Below are positions 6,230 through 13,843 of a stretch of 14,360 bases of DNA, piece after piece. Position numbers and translations under genes: made by a program. The notes below the pieces were generated by a model, which was given only the letters and a program-made list of their open reading frames with translations, was not told the DNA's origin and did not search any database. The stretch spans positions 3,111-17,470 of the forward strand of contig DCVI01000149.1 in NCBI GenBank assembly GCA_002327315.1, in the 5' to 3' direction. This DNA comes from Syntrophaceae bacterium UBA2192. Lineage in GTDB: Bacteria > Desulfobacterota > Syntrophia > Syntrophales > UBA2192. The first letter of the stretch is position 1. Each line of letters opens with the position of its first letter.

Positions 6230-7249
6230 ATGAGCTTTTCCTCGATCTACGGCCAGAAAGGACCCATCGCCGTCCTTCAGAGCGCCATCGGGAAAGAGCG
6301 GGTCCCCCACGCCTTTCTCTTTTACGGGGCCGAGGGCATTGGCAAGCGCACAACGGCCCTCGTCTTTGCCAAGGCCCTCAACTGCGAAAAGGGCGGCGCC
6401 GATGCCTGCGACGCCTGCACCTCCTGCCGGAAGATCGAAAGCGGCAACCACCCCGACATCCTCATCATCGAGCCCGAGGGCCAGTTCATCAAGGTGGCCG
6501 ACATCAAGGGGTTGCAGGACAGGATGCGCTTCCGGCCCCTCGAGGGGGCCAGGCGCGTCGTGATCATCGACGATGCCGAGCGCATGAACATCACCTCGGC
6601 CAACTCGCTCCTCAAGACCCTCGAAGAGCCCTCGCCCACGAACGTCTTCATCCTCGTCACGTCGCGGCCGCACCTGCTGCCCCTGACCATTCCGTCGCGG
6701 TGCCACCGCCTGCGCTTCAACCCCGTGCAGCGCGACATCATTGCCGCCTTCCTGGAAAAGGAACATGCGCTTGCCTCCGACAAGGCCCTCATCCTGGCCG
6801 CCTCGGCCGGGGGGAGCATCGGCCGGGCCCTGAGCCTGCACAAGGGGGACTACCTTGTCCTGCGCGACTCAATCCTGGGCCGGATCTCGAAGGGGATCCT
6901 CGACCCGCTGGGCTGCCTCGCCCTGGCAGGAGAGCTTGCCGGAGACCGGGAGGACATCCAGGAGGCCCTCGACATCCTGAAGACCTGGTACCGGGACCTG
7001 CTCGTCTTCAAGGAAACGGGGCGCGCCGAGGCGCTCATCAACCGGGATCATGCGGGCGACATCGGGCGCCTGGCGGGCTTCACCGACGTGGAGGGGATCC
7101 TCCGGGGCATCCGGGCGATCGATCGTGCCGCGGCGGCCATCGAGCGCAACGTGAATAAACCATTGACTTTGGAGACGATGGTCTTTACATTGTTTGCCAA
7201 CAAGGCCAATTTCGTTGAGGATTCCCGCCGACGCCGCACAGGCCGATAA
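6230..7249 (+). CDS. holB: DNA polymerase III delta-prime subunit
   Basis: A 339-aa AAA+ clamp-loader subunit that helps load the beta sliding clamp. Residues 1-165 show the AAA+ core: Walker-A region GAEGIGKRT (33-41), a zinc module with C52, C60, C63 and C66, Walker-B-like VVIIDDAE (110-117), LLKTLEEP, and the SRC motif (156-158) characteristic of delta-prime and DnaX-type proteins. The C-terminal part (about 166-339) is helical and diverged, as usual. Its ATG is three bases beyond the tmk stop, so the pair is probably translationally coupled. Unlike many delta-prime proteins it keeps a good P-loop; whether it binds ATP cannot be told. DnaX is the main alternative, but that is normally longer and encoded elsewhere. 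Confidence 0.93.
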   Translation: MSFSSIYGQKGPIAVLQSAIGKERVPHAFLFYGAEGIGKRTTALVFAKALNCEKGGADACDACTSCRKIESGNHPDILIIEPEGQFIKVADIKGLQDRMRFRPLEGARRVVIIDDAERMNITSANSLLKTLEEPSPTNVFILVTSRPHLLPLTIPSRCHRLRFNPVQRDIIAAFLEKEHALASDKALILAASAGGSIGRALSLHKGDYLVLRDSILGRISKGILDPLGCLALAGELAGDREDIQEALDILKTWYRDLLVFKETGRAEALINRDHAGDIGRLAGFTDVEGILRGIRAIDRAAAAIERNVNKPLTLETMVFTLFANKANFVEDSRRRRTGR

Positions 7250-7270
7250 GGGTGGGAAGGTGAAATAGAC

Positions 7271-8143
7271 GTGAGACATATCGTAGGCGTCCGGGCGGAG
7301 AAGGAAGGGCGAGTGCTCAACTTCCAGACCTCGGACGAAACTTTGAAAAAGAACGACACGGTCATCGTCAACACGGAGAACGGGCCGAGCGTGGGGATTG
7401 TGGCGACGGACAGCAAGGCCGTCCCCCTGCACCTGCTCCCGACGGATATCCGGAACATCGTCCGGAAGTGCACCGATGAGGACCTCCGGGTGCTGGAGCA
7501 GAACCAGAAGCTCGAGCGCGACGCCCGGGAGTTCTGCTTCGGGCGCATCCGCGAGCGGGGCCTCCCGATGAAGCTCATCAGCGTGGAGTGCCTCTTCGAC
7601 CGCAGCAAGCTCATCTTTTTCTTTACCGCCGACAACCGCGTCGATTTTCGAGAGCTGGTGAAGGACCTCGTCCAGAGGTTCAAGACACGGATCGAACTGC
7701 GCCAGATCGGGGCCCGCAACGAATCGCGGATTTTCGGCGGCCTCGGGGTCTGCGGCCAGAAGATCTGCTGCACCAACTTCCTTTACAACCTCGACCGAGT
7801 GTCCGTGAAGATGGCAAAGGAGCAGAACATGCCGCTCAACCCGGAGAAGATATCGGGCTTGTGCGGCCGGTTGATGTGCTGCCTGGCCTTCGAGTACGAC
7901 TCGTACCTGGACATGAAACGCGGGATGCCCAAGTGCGGCAAGCGGGTCGGAATCGCCCAGGGGGGATCGGGAAAGGTGATCCGCCAGAACATCCTCAAGG
8001 GCACCCTGGCCGTCTACACCGAGGAGGGAGAGGAAGTCGAGGTCGAGATCAAGGATCTCAGGGAGCCCCAGCCCTTGCCGGGCCCGGCAGCCGAAGGGCC
8101 GCCGCCCAGAGGCCCGAGAAACGGGGGCCGGGGAAAGCGCTGA
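7271..8143 (+). CDS. ricT: PSP1-domain protein RicT (YaaT-like), probable Fe-S regulator of RNA processing
   Basis: A 290-aa PSP1-family protein. In Bacillus the homologue RicT (YaaT) forms an Fe-S complex with RicA and RicF that influences RNase Y and phosphorelay functions; its role in proteobacteria is less clear. The PSP1 core is about residues 55-150 (LPTDIRNIVRKCTDEDL ... ELRQIGARNESRIFGGLG). Two cysteine clusters follow: CGQKICC (C161, C166, C167) and CGRLMCC (C198, C203, C204), matching the cluster-binding region. The Pro/Gly/Arg-rich tail after about residue 265 looks disordered. The start is GTG at 7271, 21 bases after holB, with a purine-rich GGGAAGGTGA upstream. RicA and RicF are not in this window. 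Confidence 0.9.
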   Translation: MRHIVGVRAEKEGRVLNFQTSDETLKKNDTVIVNTENGPSVGIVATDSKAVPLHLLPTDIRNIVRKCTDEDLRVLEQNQKLERDAREFCFGRIRERGLPMKLISVECLFDRSKLIFFFTADNRVDFRELVKDLVQRFKTRIELRQIGARNESRIFGGLGVCGQKICCTNFLYNLDRVSVKMAKEQNMPLNPEKISGLCGRLMCCLAFEYDSYLDMKRGMPKCGKRVGIAQGGSGKVIRQNILKGTLAVYTEEGEEVEVEIKDLREPQPLPGPAAEGPPPRGPRNGGRGKR

Positions 8144-8236
8144 CATTCCCTGCCTCGATCCGCCGCCCCGCCTCACCGGGGGCACACCCCGCCGATATTC
8201 CGACAATACCATAAGGCTCTGGAACAAGGAGGCACC

Positions 8237-10138
8237 GTGAACGCCCAGAAGGTCTTTTACGTCACGACACCCATCTACTACGTCAACGCCTCGCCCCATA
8301 TCGGGCATGCCTACACGACGATCGTGGGCGACGTCATGTCCCGCTTCTACCGCATGTCGGGCTACGACGTCTTCTTCATGACGGGCACCGACGAGCACGG
8401 CGACAAGATCGCCGAGGCGGCCCGGAAGAACAACGAGACGCCCAAGTCTTTCACCGACCGGATCAGCGCCCAGTTCCGCAACCTCTGGCCCCAGCTTGCC
8501 GTAACCAACGACTACTTCATCCGCACTACCGACGAAAACCACGTCAGGACGGTCCAGTACATTCTCCAGAAGGTCTACGACTCGGGCGACATCTACTTCG
8601 GCGAGTACGGCGGCCACTACTGTGTGGGCTGCGAGCGTTTCTACACGGAGACGGAACTCGTTGATGGCAAGTGCCCCGACCACCAGACGGAGCCCGAGTT
8701 TCGCAAGGAGAGCAACTACTTCTTCAAGATGAGCAAGTACCAGCAGTGGCTCATCGGCTACATCCACGACAACCCCGACTTCATCCGGCCCGAGCGCTAC
8801 CGGAACGAAGTGCTCGCCTTCCTGCAGCAGCCCCTGGAGGACCTCTGCATCTCGCGGCCCAAGACGCGCCTGACCTGGGGCATCGAGATCCCCTGGAACA
8901 AGGAGTACGTCACCTACGTCTGGTTCGACGCGCTGATCAACTACGTCACGGGCATCGGCTACCCCGACGGGAAGGATTTCGGCAAGTACTGGGCCGCCTC
9001 GGAGCACCTCATTGCCAAGGACATCGTGAAACCCCACGGCATCTACTGGCCCACGATGCTCAAATCCGCCGGGATCGGGCCCTACAAGAATCTGAATGTC
9101 CACGGCTACTGGAACGTGGATGCGAGCAAGATGTCCAAGAGCCTGGGCAATGTCGTGCGGCCCCTGGATCTCAAGGACAAGTACGGCCTGGATGCCTTCC
9201 GCTACTTCCTGCTTCGCGACATGGTCTTCGGGCTCGACTCGAGCTTCAGCGAGGAGGCCCTCGTACAGCGGATCAATTCGGATCTGGCCAACGACCTGGG
9301 CAATCTCGTGAGCCGCGTTGTCGCCATGGACGTGAAGTACTTCAAGGGGAAGGTCCCCGCGCCGAAGGCAGCCGATGAGGCCGACAGGAAGATCACCGAG
9401 GCGGCGGCCAAGACCCTCGGCGAGGTGGAGCAGTTCTTCCGGGAGCTCACCTTCCACAAGGTGCTCATCTCCATCTGGGAGTTCATCAACGTCGCCAACA
9501 AGTACATCGTCGAAAACGAGCCCTGGACGCTCGCCAAGGACCCCGCGAAAAGCGGACGCCTCGAGACGGTCATCTACAACCTCATGGAGTCTCTCAGGCT
9601 CACGGCCTACTTCGTCTACCCTTTCATGCCCGACACGGCGCGCAAGATCCTCGACCAGATCGGCCTTGCCGACGTGAAAGAATTCCGCTTCGACGACATC
9701 CGCAGTTGGGGCGGGATCAAGCCCGGTGCGGCGGTGACCCGCGGCGAGGCCCTCTTCCCGAGGGTGGAGTACAAGAAGGAGGAAGAGGCGCCCTCAAAGA
9801 AGTTCGAGATGCTCCCCGAAATCGCCTGGGACGACTTCGGCAAGATCGACCTTCGCGTGGCGAAGGTCATGGAGGCCGAGGCCGTACCCAAGTCCGCGAA
9901 GCTCATGAAGCTCAAGATCGACTGCGGCGAGGTGCGCACGATCGTGGCGGGCATCCTCCAGGACTACAAGCCCGAGGAGATGGTGGGACGCTCGATCGTC
10001 GTCGTCGTGAACCTCAAGCCCACGAAGCTCATGGGCGTCGAGAGCCGCGGGATGCTGCTGGCCACCGACGCCGAGAAGGGCGGCCTTGCCCTCGTGGGGT
10101 TCGACAAGGAACCCGTTCCGGGGGGGAAGGTGAGATAG
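8237..10138 (+). CDS. metG: methionyl-tRNA synthetase with C-terminal tRNA-binding domain
   Basis: A 633-aa class I aminoacyl-tRNA synthetase charging tRNA-Met. The Rossmann catalytic domain carries HIGH (21-24) and KMSKS (298-302). The inserted zinc module has one knuckle, C129-x2-C132 and C146-x2-H149, as in the shorter MetRS type. A helical anticodon-binding domain spans about 350-520, with the conserved NKYIVENEPWTLAK near 417-430. An appended OB-fold (EMAP/Trbp111-like) tRNA-binding domain fills about 527-633 (FGKIDLRVAKVMEAEAVP, VAGILQDYKPEEMVG, NLKPTKLMGVESRGMLLA). The start is GTG with a strong AAGGAGG at 8226-8232. It follows ricT by 93 bases. The 8144-8236 gap shows no other feature. 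Confidence 0.97.
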   Translation: MNAQKVFYVTTPIYYVNASPHIGHAYTTIVGDVMSRFYRMSGYDVFFMTGTDEHGDKIAEAARKNNETPKSFTDRISAQFRNLWPQLAVTNDYFIRTTDENHVRTVQYILQKVYDSGDIYFGEYGGHYCVGCERFYTETELVDGKCPDHQTEPEFRKESNYFFKMSKYQQWLIGYIHDNPDFIRPERYRNEVLAFLQQPLEDLCISRPKTRLTWGIEIPWNKEYVTYVWFDALINYVTGIGYPDGKDFGKYWAASEHLIAKDIVKPHGIYWPTMLKSAGIGPYKNLNVHGYWNVDASKMSKSLGNVVRPLDLKDKYGLDAFRYFLLRDMVFGLDSSFSEEALVQRINSDLANDLGNLVSRVVAMDVKYFKGKVPAPKAADEADRKITEAAAKTLGEVEQFFRELTFHKVLISIWEFINVANKYIVENEPWTLAKDPAKSGRLETVIYNLMESLRLTAYFVYPFMPDTARKILDQIGLADVKEFRFDDIRSWGGIKPGAAVTRGEALFPRVEYKKEEEAPSKKFEMLPEIAWDDFGKIDLRVAKVMEAEAVPKSAKLMKLKIDCGEVRTIVAGILQDYKPEEMVGRSIVVVVNLKPTKLMGVESRGMLLATDAEKGGLALVGFDKEPVPGGKVR

Positions 10139-10144
10139 GGAAAG

Positions 10145-10165
10145 GGTGCAGGGGGTCGGGTGTAG
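10145..10165. repeat. degenerate heptad array after metG
   Basis: GGTGCAG, GGGGTCG and GGTGTAG are three G-rich units in 7-base register starting six bases after the metG stop. They are degenerate, so the call rests mainly on similarity of form to the arrays in the left part of the window. Confidence 0.4.
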
Positions 10166-10194
10166 GCAGGAAAACTGAGTTCAGAACAATCTGC

Positions 10195-10330
10195 CATTGC
10201 GAGGAGCGAAGCGACGCGGCACAAAAAAAGAGTCATTACGAGCCGAGCCTTGCAAGGCGTGGTAAGCTGCGATATGGCAGCCCGTGAAGATGATTTTTCG
10301 AGGAGCGGCAGCGACGAAGTAATCTCGATT
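10195..10330. repeat. fragmentary REP-like palindromic repeat element
   Basis: The block starts with CATTGCGAGGAGCGAAGCGA (10195-10214), has a middle variant TCATTACGAG (10232-10241) and ends with CGAGGAGCGGCAGCGACGAA (10299-10318) running into GTAATCTCGA. Motifs of this type, CATTGCGAGGAGCGAAGCG...GCAATCTC, are widespread dispersed repeats in many bacterial genomes and produce the spurious peptide CEERSDAA, visible here in one frame. Between the arms are a 12-base perfect palindrome GCCTTGCAAGGC (10247-10258) and a small hairpin GCTGC/GCAGC (10266-10281). It looks like a decayed or rearranged copy. It fills much of the 340-base gap between metG and the Mo enzyme; AACCCC/GGGGTT (10332-10354) is a further inverted pair beside it. 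Confidence 0.65.
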
Positions 10331-10403
10331 TAACCCCGCTCATCTGCAGGGGTTGGACATGTATCCGCGCCGCGCCCCTCCACAAGAAGGTTAGATAAAA
10401 AAG

Positions 10404-10432
10404 GTCCGGGGTGTTTGCCCTGGGCTTTTTTT
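10404..10432. terminator. intrinsic terminator-like hairpin, possibly bidirectional
   Basis: GTCCGGGG (10404-10411) pairs with CCCTGGGC (10418-10425), eight pairs including two G-T wobbles, with a 6-base loop and a run of seven T (10426-10432). Six A lie on the left side (10397-10402), so it could work in either direction. It is 265 bases after metG and only 46 bases before the Mo-enzyme ATG, which leaves little room for a promoter between them; it might act as an attenuator for the downstream pair. Confidence 0.72.
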
Positions 10433-10478
10433 ATGGTAAGCCTGTACATCATCCGTAACATCACACGAGGGGCACACC

Positions 10479-12833
10479 ATGGGCGAATGGAAAAAAACGA
10501 GCTGCGTTCTCTGCCCGCAGAACTGCGGCCTCGAAGTGGAGATCGAAGAAAACCGTCTGGGCAAGGTCCGGGGCGATAAGGCCAATCCGCGCAGCCAGGG
10601 CTACATGTGCGTCAAGGGTGCCAATGTGCCCTGGCATCAGCACCATGCGGACCGCCTGACGCATCCCTTGAAAAAGACGGACGGGGGATTTGTCCGGATA
10701 TCCTGGGAGCAGGCGATCGCGGAGATCTCGGAAAAAATCACCTCCATCGTGAAAAAGCACGGCCCGCACTCCTACGTATACATGGGCGGGGGTGGCCAGG
10801 GATGCCACTTCGAGGCGGGCTTCGGCACGACCCTCATGAAAAGCCTCGGCTCGCGCTATCACTACAGCGCGCTCGCGCAGGAGCTCACCGGATACTTCTG
10901 GGTGTGCGGAAGGATGCTCGGCAGCCAGAACCGCTACGTGATCCCGGACGAGCACCATTCGGACATGATCGTGGCCATCGGGTGGAACGGCATGGAAAGC
11001 CACCAGATGCCGCGCGCACCCCTTGTGCTCAGGGAATTCGCCTCGAATCCGGACAAGCTCCTGGCTGTCATCGACCCGAGGAAATCGGAAACAGCGAAAA
11101 TCGCGAATCGGCACATAGCCCTGAAGCCTGGGACCGACGCCCTTCTCGTCAAGGCGATGATCGCCATCATCCTGACGGAGAAATGGGAGAAGAGGGACTA
11201 CCTCACAACAAACTGTATCGGGTTTGAAAAAATAGAACCCTGGTTTGCATCCTTCGACATCCCCTCCGCCCTGTCCGTCTGCGAGGTGTCCTACGATGAT
11301 GTGTATGCCCTGTGCAGGGAGCTGGCCACACGGCGCTGGTGCTTCCACTCCGATCTGGGCACCCTCATGAACCGGCACAGCACGGTCGTATCGTATCTGC
11401 ACATGCTTCTTGCGGCCGTGTGCGGCAGACTCTGTGTTGCCGGCGGCGACGTGATCCCCGGGACCGTGATGCCGATCGGTTCCAACAGCGATGAGCGCGA
11501 CCCGAAGACCTGGCGCACCGTGGCAACGAATTTTCCGGCCATCATGGGGACGTTCCCGCCCAACGTGCTCCCCGAGGAGATCCTGAGCGGACATGACGAA
11601 CAGCCCCGGGCGGTCATCGTATCGGGCTCGAACCCCCTTCGCTCCTACGCCGACACGCGGGCCTACGAAGAGGCCTTCGGAGGGCTCGACCTGCTCGTGA
11701 CCCTGGAGATCGCCATGACGGAGACGGCGGCCCTTTCGCACTATGTCCTGCCGGCCCGGTCGGGCTATGAGAGCTGGGATTCCACCTTTTTTGCCTGGAG
11801 CTACCCGGAGGTGTTTTTCCACATGCGGCCACCCATCGTGAAGCCGGAAGGGGAGCGTCTCGAGTGCGGGCAGATCTACACGCGACTGGCAAGGGGGCTC
11901 GGCATCGTCCCCGAGATCCCGGCATCCCTGAAAGAGGCTGCGGAGAAGAACATCTTTTCATTCACCCTCGCGCTTTTTGCCTTCATGAGGAAAAACCCGA
12001 AGGCCATGAAGGTCATGCCCTTTATCCTCGCGGAGACCCTGGGGCGGACGTGCGATTCGGCAAACAGGGCCGCCCTGTGGGGGCTCCTGCTTGCCATGCC
12101 CGGCACCGCCAGGCGAAACGCCGCGCGTGCGGGATTTCCCAGGCCCACCGCATGGAGCATCCTCGCACGGCCGGGGCGCATGGCCCGGGCCGTCGGTGCC
12201 GCTGTGCGATACGGGTCTGTCGCGCCCCTCATGGCCCTGCACCCGAACATCCTTCAGAGCGAGCTCATGTATGGCCAATTGCTCGAACACCCCGAGGGGA
12301 TATGGATCGGGAAACTCGATCTGGAAACGAACATGAAGGAACTCCGCACGCCGGACAAAAAGATCCATCTCCACGTCCCTGAACTGGAGGAGCCATTGAG
12401 GGGGATCGATGCCGAATCCGAACGCACGGCCCTGACGCCGGACAGCCAATACCCCTTCATCCTGAATGCAGGGCGCCACACCCGGAATGTCGCCAATACG
12501 CTCATGCGCGACCCGGCGTGGCTCAAAGGAAAGCGGGGGTGCACGCTCGCCATCCATCCTGAAGACGCGGCAGCGCTGGGGATCGGGGACGGCGAAACGG
12601 TGCGCGTCACGACCGAGGCCGGGACCGCTGAGATCGGGGCGGAGGTCTCGCCGGACGTCCGAAAGGGACAGGTGCTCATCCCCCATGGCTTCGGCCTTGT
12701 GCACCGGGGAGTGGCATACGGCGTGAACGTAAATTCCCTCACGAAGAATACCCACCGCGATTTTCTTGCGGCAACCCCCCTTCACCGGTATGTACCCTGC
12801 AGGGTCGAGCGCATAGAAGGGGATCGGCCATGA
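10479..12833 (+). CDS. molybdopterin-dependent oxidoreductase (DMSO-reductase/formate dehydrogenase superfamily), substrate unknown
   Basis: A 784-aa cytoplasmic protein without Tat or Sec signal. The N-terminal [4Fe-4S] site is C9-x2-C12-x3-C16-x27-C44 (CVLCPQNCG ... GYMCVKGAN), followed by the molybdopterin domain with MGGGGQGCHFEAG, VAIGWNGMESH and VIDPRKSETAKIA, and LVTLEIAMTETAALSHYVLPA around 410-440. The C-terminal dinucleotide-binding domain (about 655-784) has NAGRHTRNVAN, HPEDAAALGIGDGETV and PHGFG. Where formate dehydrogenases carry Cys or selenocysteine as Mo ligand, the corresponding stretch reads SALAQELTGYFWVCG (130-144), so the ligand is unclear. No Fe-S or membrane partner subunit is adjacent, so it may use soluble ferredoxin or a protein encoded elsewhere. 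The start ATG has GAGGGG six bases upstream. Its TGA overlaps the ATG of the FmdE-family gene, so the two are coupled. Confidence 0.9.
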   Translation: MGEWKKTSCVLCPQNCGLEVEIEENRLGKVRGDKANPRSQGYMCVKGANVPWHQHHADRLTHPLKKTDGGFVRISWEQAIAEISEKITSIVKKHGPHSYVYMGGGGQGCHFEAGFGTTLMKSLGSRYHYSALAQELTGYFWVCGRMLGSQNRYVIPDEHHSDMIVAIGWNGMESHQMPRAPLVLREFASNPDKLLAVIDPRKSETAKIANRHIALKPGTDALLVKAMIAIILTEKWEKRDYLTTNCIGFEKIEPWFASFDIPSALSVCEVSYDDVYALCRELATRRWCFHSDLGTLMNRHSTVVSYLHMLLAAVCGRLCVAGGDVIPGTVMPIGSNSDERDPKTWRTVATNFPAIMGTFPPNVLPEEILSGHDEQPRAVIVSGSNPLRSYADTRAYEEAFGGLDLLVTLEIAMTETAALSHYVLPARSGYESWDSTFFAWSYPEVFFHMRPPIVKPEGERLECGQIYTRLARGLGIVPEIPASLKEAAEKNIFSFTLALFAFMRKNPKAMKVMPFILAETLGRTCDSANRAALWGLLLAMPGTARRNAARAGFPRPTAWSILARPGRMARAVGAAVRYGSVAPLMALHPNILQSELMYGQLLEHPEGIWIGKLDLETNMKELRTPDKKIHLHVPELEEPLRGIDAESERTALTPDSQYPFILNAGRHTRNVANTLMRDPAWLKGKRGCTLAIHPEDAAALGIGDGETVRVTTEAGTAEIGAEVSPDVRKGQVLIPHGFGLVHRGVAYGVNVNSLTKNTHRDFLAATPLHRYVPCRVERIEGDRP

Positions 12834-13395
12834 CAATGATATGCGGGCTCTCCGCGGATGAGTACCTTGCCGGGTCAGGAAATTCCACGGGCACCCCGCG
12901 CCCGGGCTTCTGATCGGCGGATTCATGGTCGACATGGCCATGAGAGAGAGGCCCGAAGGCGAGTTCTTCGATGTGCTGTGCGAAACGTCCGTATGCCTCC
13001 CCGACGCGGTTCAGCTGCTCACCCCGTGCACATACGGAAACGGGTGGCTGAAGGTGGTCGATGTCGGGCGCTTTGCGATCACCGTATTCGAGAAATATTC
13101 GGGCAAGGGGGTGCGCGTGCATCTCGATGCGTCAAAGCTGGACGATTACCCGGAGATCAAGGCCTGGTTTTTCAGACTGAAGACAAAGAAGGAACAGGAC
13201 CAGGAGAAACTCCTGCGCGAGATTCTTGATGCCGGAGAGCGGATTCTCGCGGCATCGGGCGTGCAGGTCGACGCGAGGCATATCGGGAAAAAGAAGGGCG
13301 GCCCGACGGCCTTCTGCCCGAAATGCGGCGAGGCCTACCCGGTAAAGTCGGGCAATGCCTGTCTGGCCTGCCAGGGAGAGATCCTGTACAAATAA
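12830..13395 (+). CDS. FmdE-family protein with C-terminal zinc ribbon, apparent -1-base frameshift near codon 14
   Basis: The long intact frame (12925-13395, 156 aa) reads ETSVCLPDAVQLLTPCTYGN, LKVVDVGRFAITVF and GVRVHLD, characteristic of the FmdE family (named from the molybdenum formylmethanofuran dehydrogenase operon), and ends with a four-cysteine ribbon CPKC...CLAC. The same frame continues upstream of ATG 12925 as RVRKFHGHPAPGLLIGGF, clearly the family's N-terminal motif, but has no start there and meets a stop at 12859. ATG 12830, overlapping the Mo-enzyme stop (ATGA) and preceded by AAGGGGA, reads MTMICGLSADEYLA and then leaves the family frame. One extra C in the GCCGGG run near 12870 would give a continuous 188-aa protein. 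Either an assembly error or a real inactivating deletion explains this. The usual Cys in the HGHxCPG motif is Ala here. Role: probable partner or maturation factor of the Mo enzyme (inference). Confidence 0.8.
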
Positions 13396-13513
13396 CACGT
13401 ACGCGAAGGGAGCCGGCGGGGGAAGCGAAATAGTGGCTAGGGACCGGTGAAACAGGAATTCAGGGGTTGGGCAAAAATCCTCGTCGCACCCCTTCTGTCC
13501 GGCTTGTCAGGAA

Positions 13514-13552
13514 GAGGTCCAAGGCGAGTCGTCTTGGACCTCATTTCTTATT
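13514..13552. terminator. convergent (bidirectional) terminator hairpin
   Basis: GAGGTCCAAG (13514-13523) is the exact reverse complement of CTTGGACCTC (13533-13542) with a 9-base loop, followed on the + strand by T-rich ATTTCTTATT (13543-13552). It lies between the + strand FmdE gene and the - strand block, only five bases past the last minus-strand stop codon, so it probably ends transcription from both sides. In the rest of the gap (13396-13513) only a weak AGGGGT/ACCCCT pair (13462-13493) is seen. Confidence 0.75.
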
Positions 13553-13832
13553 CGTCCTTGTTCCCTGATATATGTTTGATGGCGATCCAGGGGAGCAGGA
13601 AAAAGAGGATGATCGCAATCTTGGTAACCGCCATGCCGGCATAGTGGATCGTGTCGAATGCCTGTCGCGATACTTGAAACCACTGACTATGAACCCGGTA
13701 GATCCAGTCGCCCGCGAATACAAACCAGGCAAACCAGACAGTCAGCAGCACCGTCCCGCCGAGAAAACACCGAAGGAGTATTGCCGCGATGACATCCAGG
13801 TGTTTCTGCATATCCGCCTGAGAGCTTTTCAT
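13548..13832 (-). CDS. small two-helix membrane protein, DUF6868-like
   Basis: A 94-aa protein with two hydrophobic helices, about residues 16-40 (IAAILLRCFLGGTVLLTVWF...) and 66-86 (GMAVTKIAIILFFLLPWIAI), joined by a polar loop containing DWIYRVHSQWF (42-52) and FDTIHYAGMA (59-68). That loop pattern resembles the DUF6868 family of small membrane proteins as I remember it; no function is established to my knowledge. The ATG is 11 bases beyond the toxin stop on the same strand, so it could be the third gene of a toxin-antitoxin transcript. No good ribosome-binding site is visible (GGAACG is the best). Base composition is lower in GC than the left part of the window. Confidence 0.72.
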   Translation of the reverse strand: MKSSQADMQKHLDVIAAILLRCFLGGTVLLTVWFAWFVFAGDWIYRVHSQWFQVSRQAFDTIHYAGMAVTKIAIILFFLLPWIAIKHISGNKDE

Positions 13833-13843
13833 GATCGTTCCGA

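Noticed and set aside
6869..9457. Very long minus-strand open frame (862 codons)
   Set aside because: It lies opposite holB, ricT and metG, which are recognised family members; the frame stays open because of the GC-rich third positions, and its translation is low-complexity with no recognisable motif.
10184..10287. Small protein containing CHCEERSDAA
   Set aside because: This peptide is a known false translation of a dispersed REP-like repeat, not a gene.
10860..10930. Selenocysteine in the Mo enzyme
   Set aside because: No in-frame TGA in the catalytic region and no SECIS-like hairpin required to explain the frame.
12862..12880. Programmed -1 frameshift in the FmdE gene
   Set aside because: No slippery heptamer of the XXXYYYZ type and no clear stimulatory structure; a missing base is simpler.
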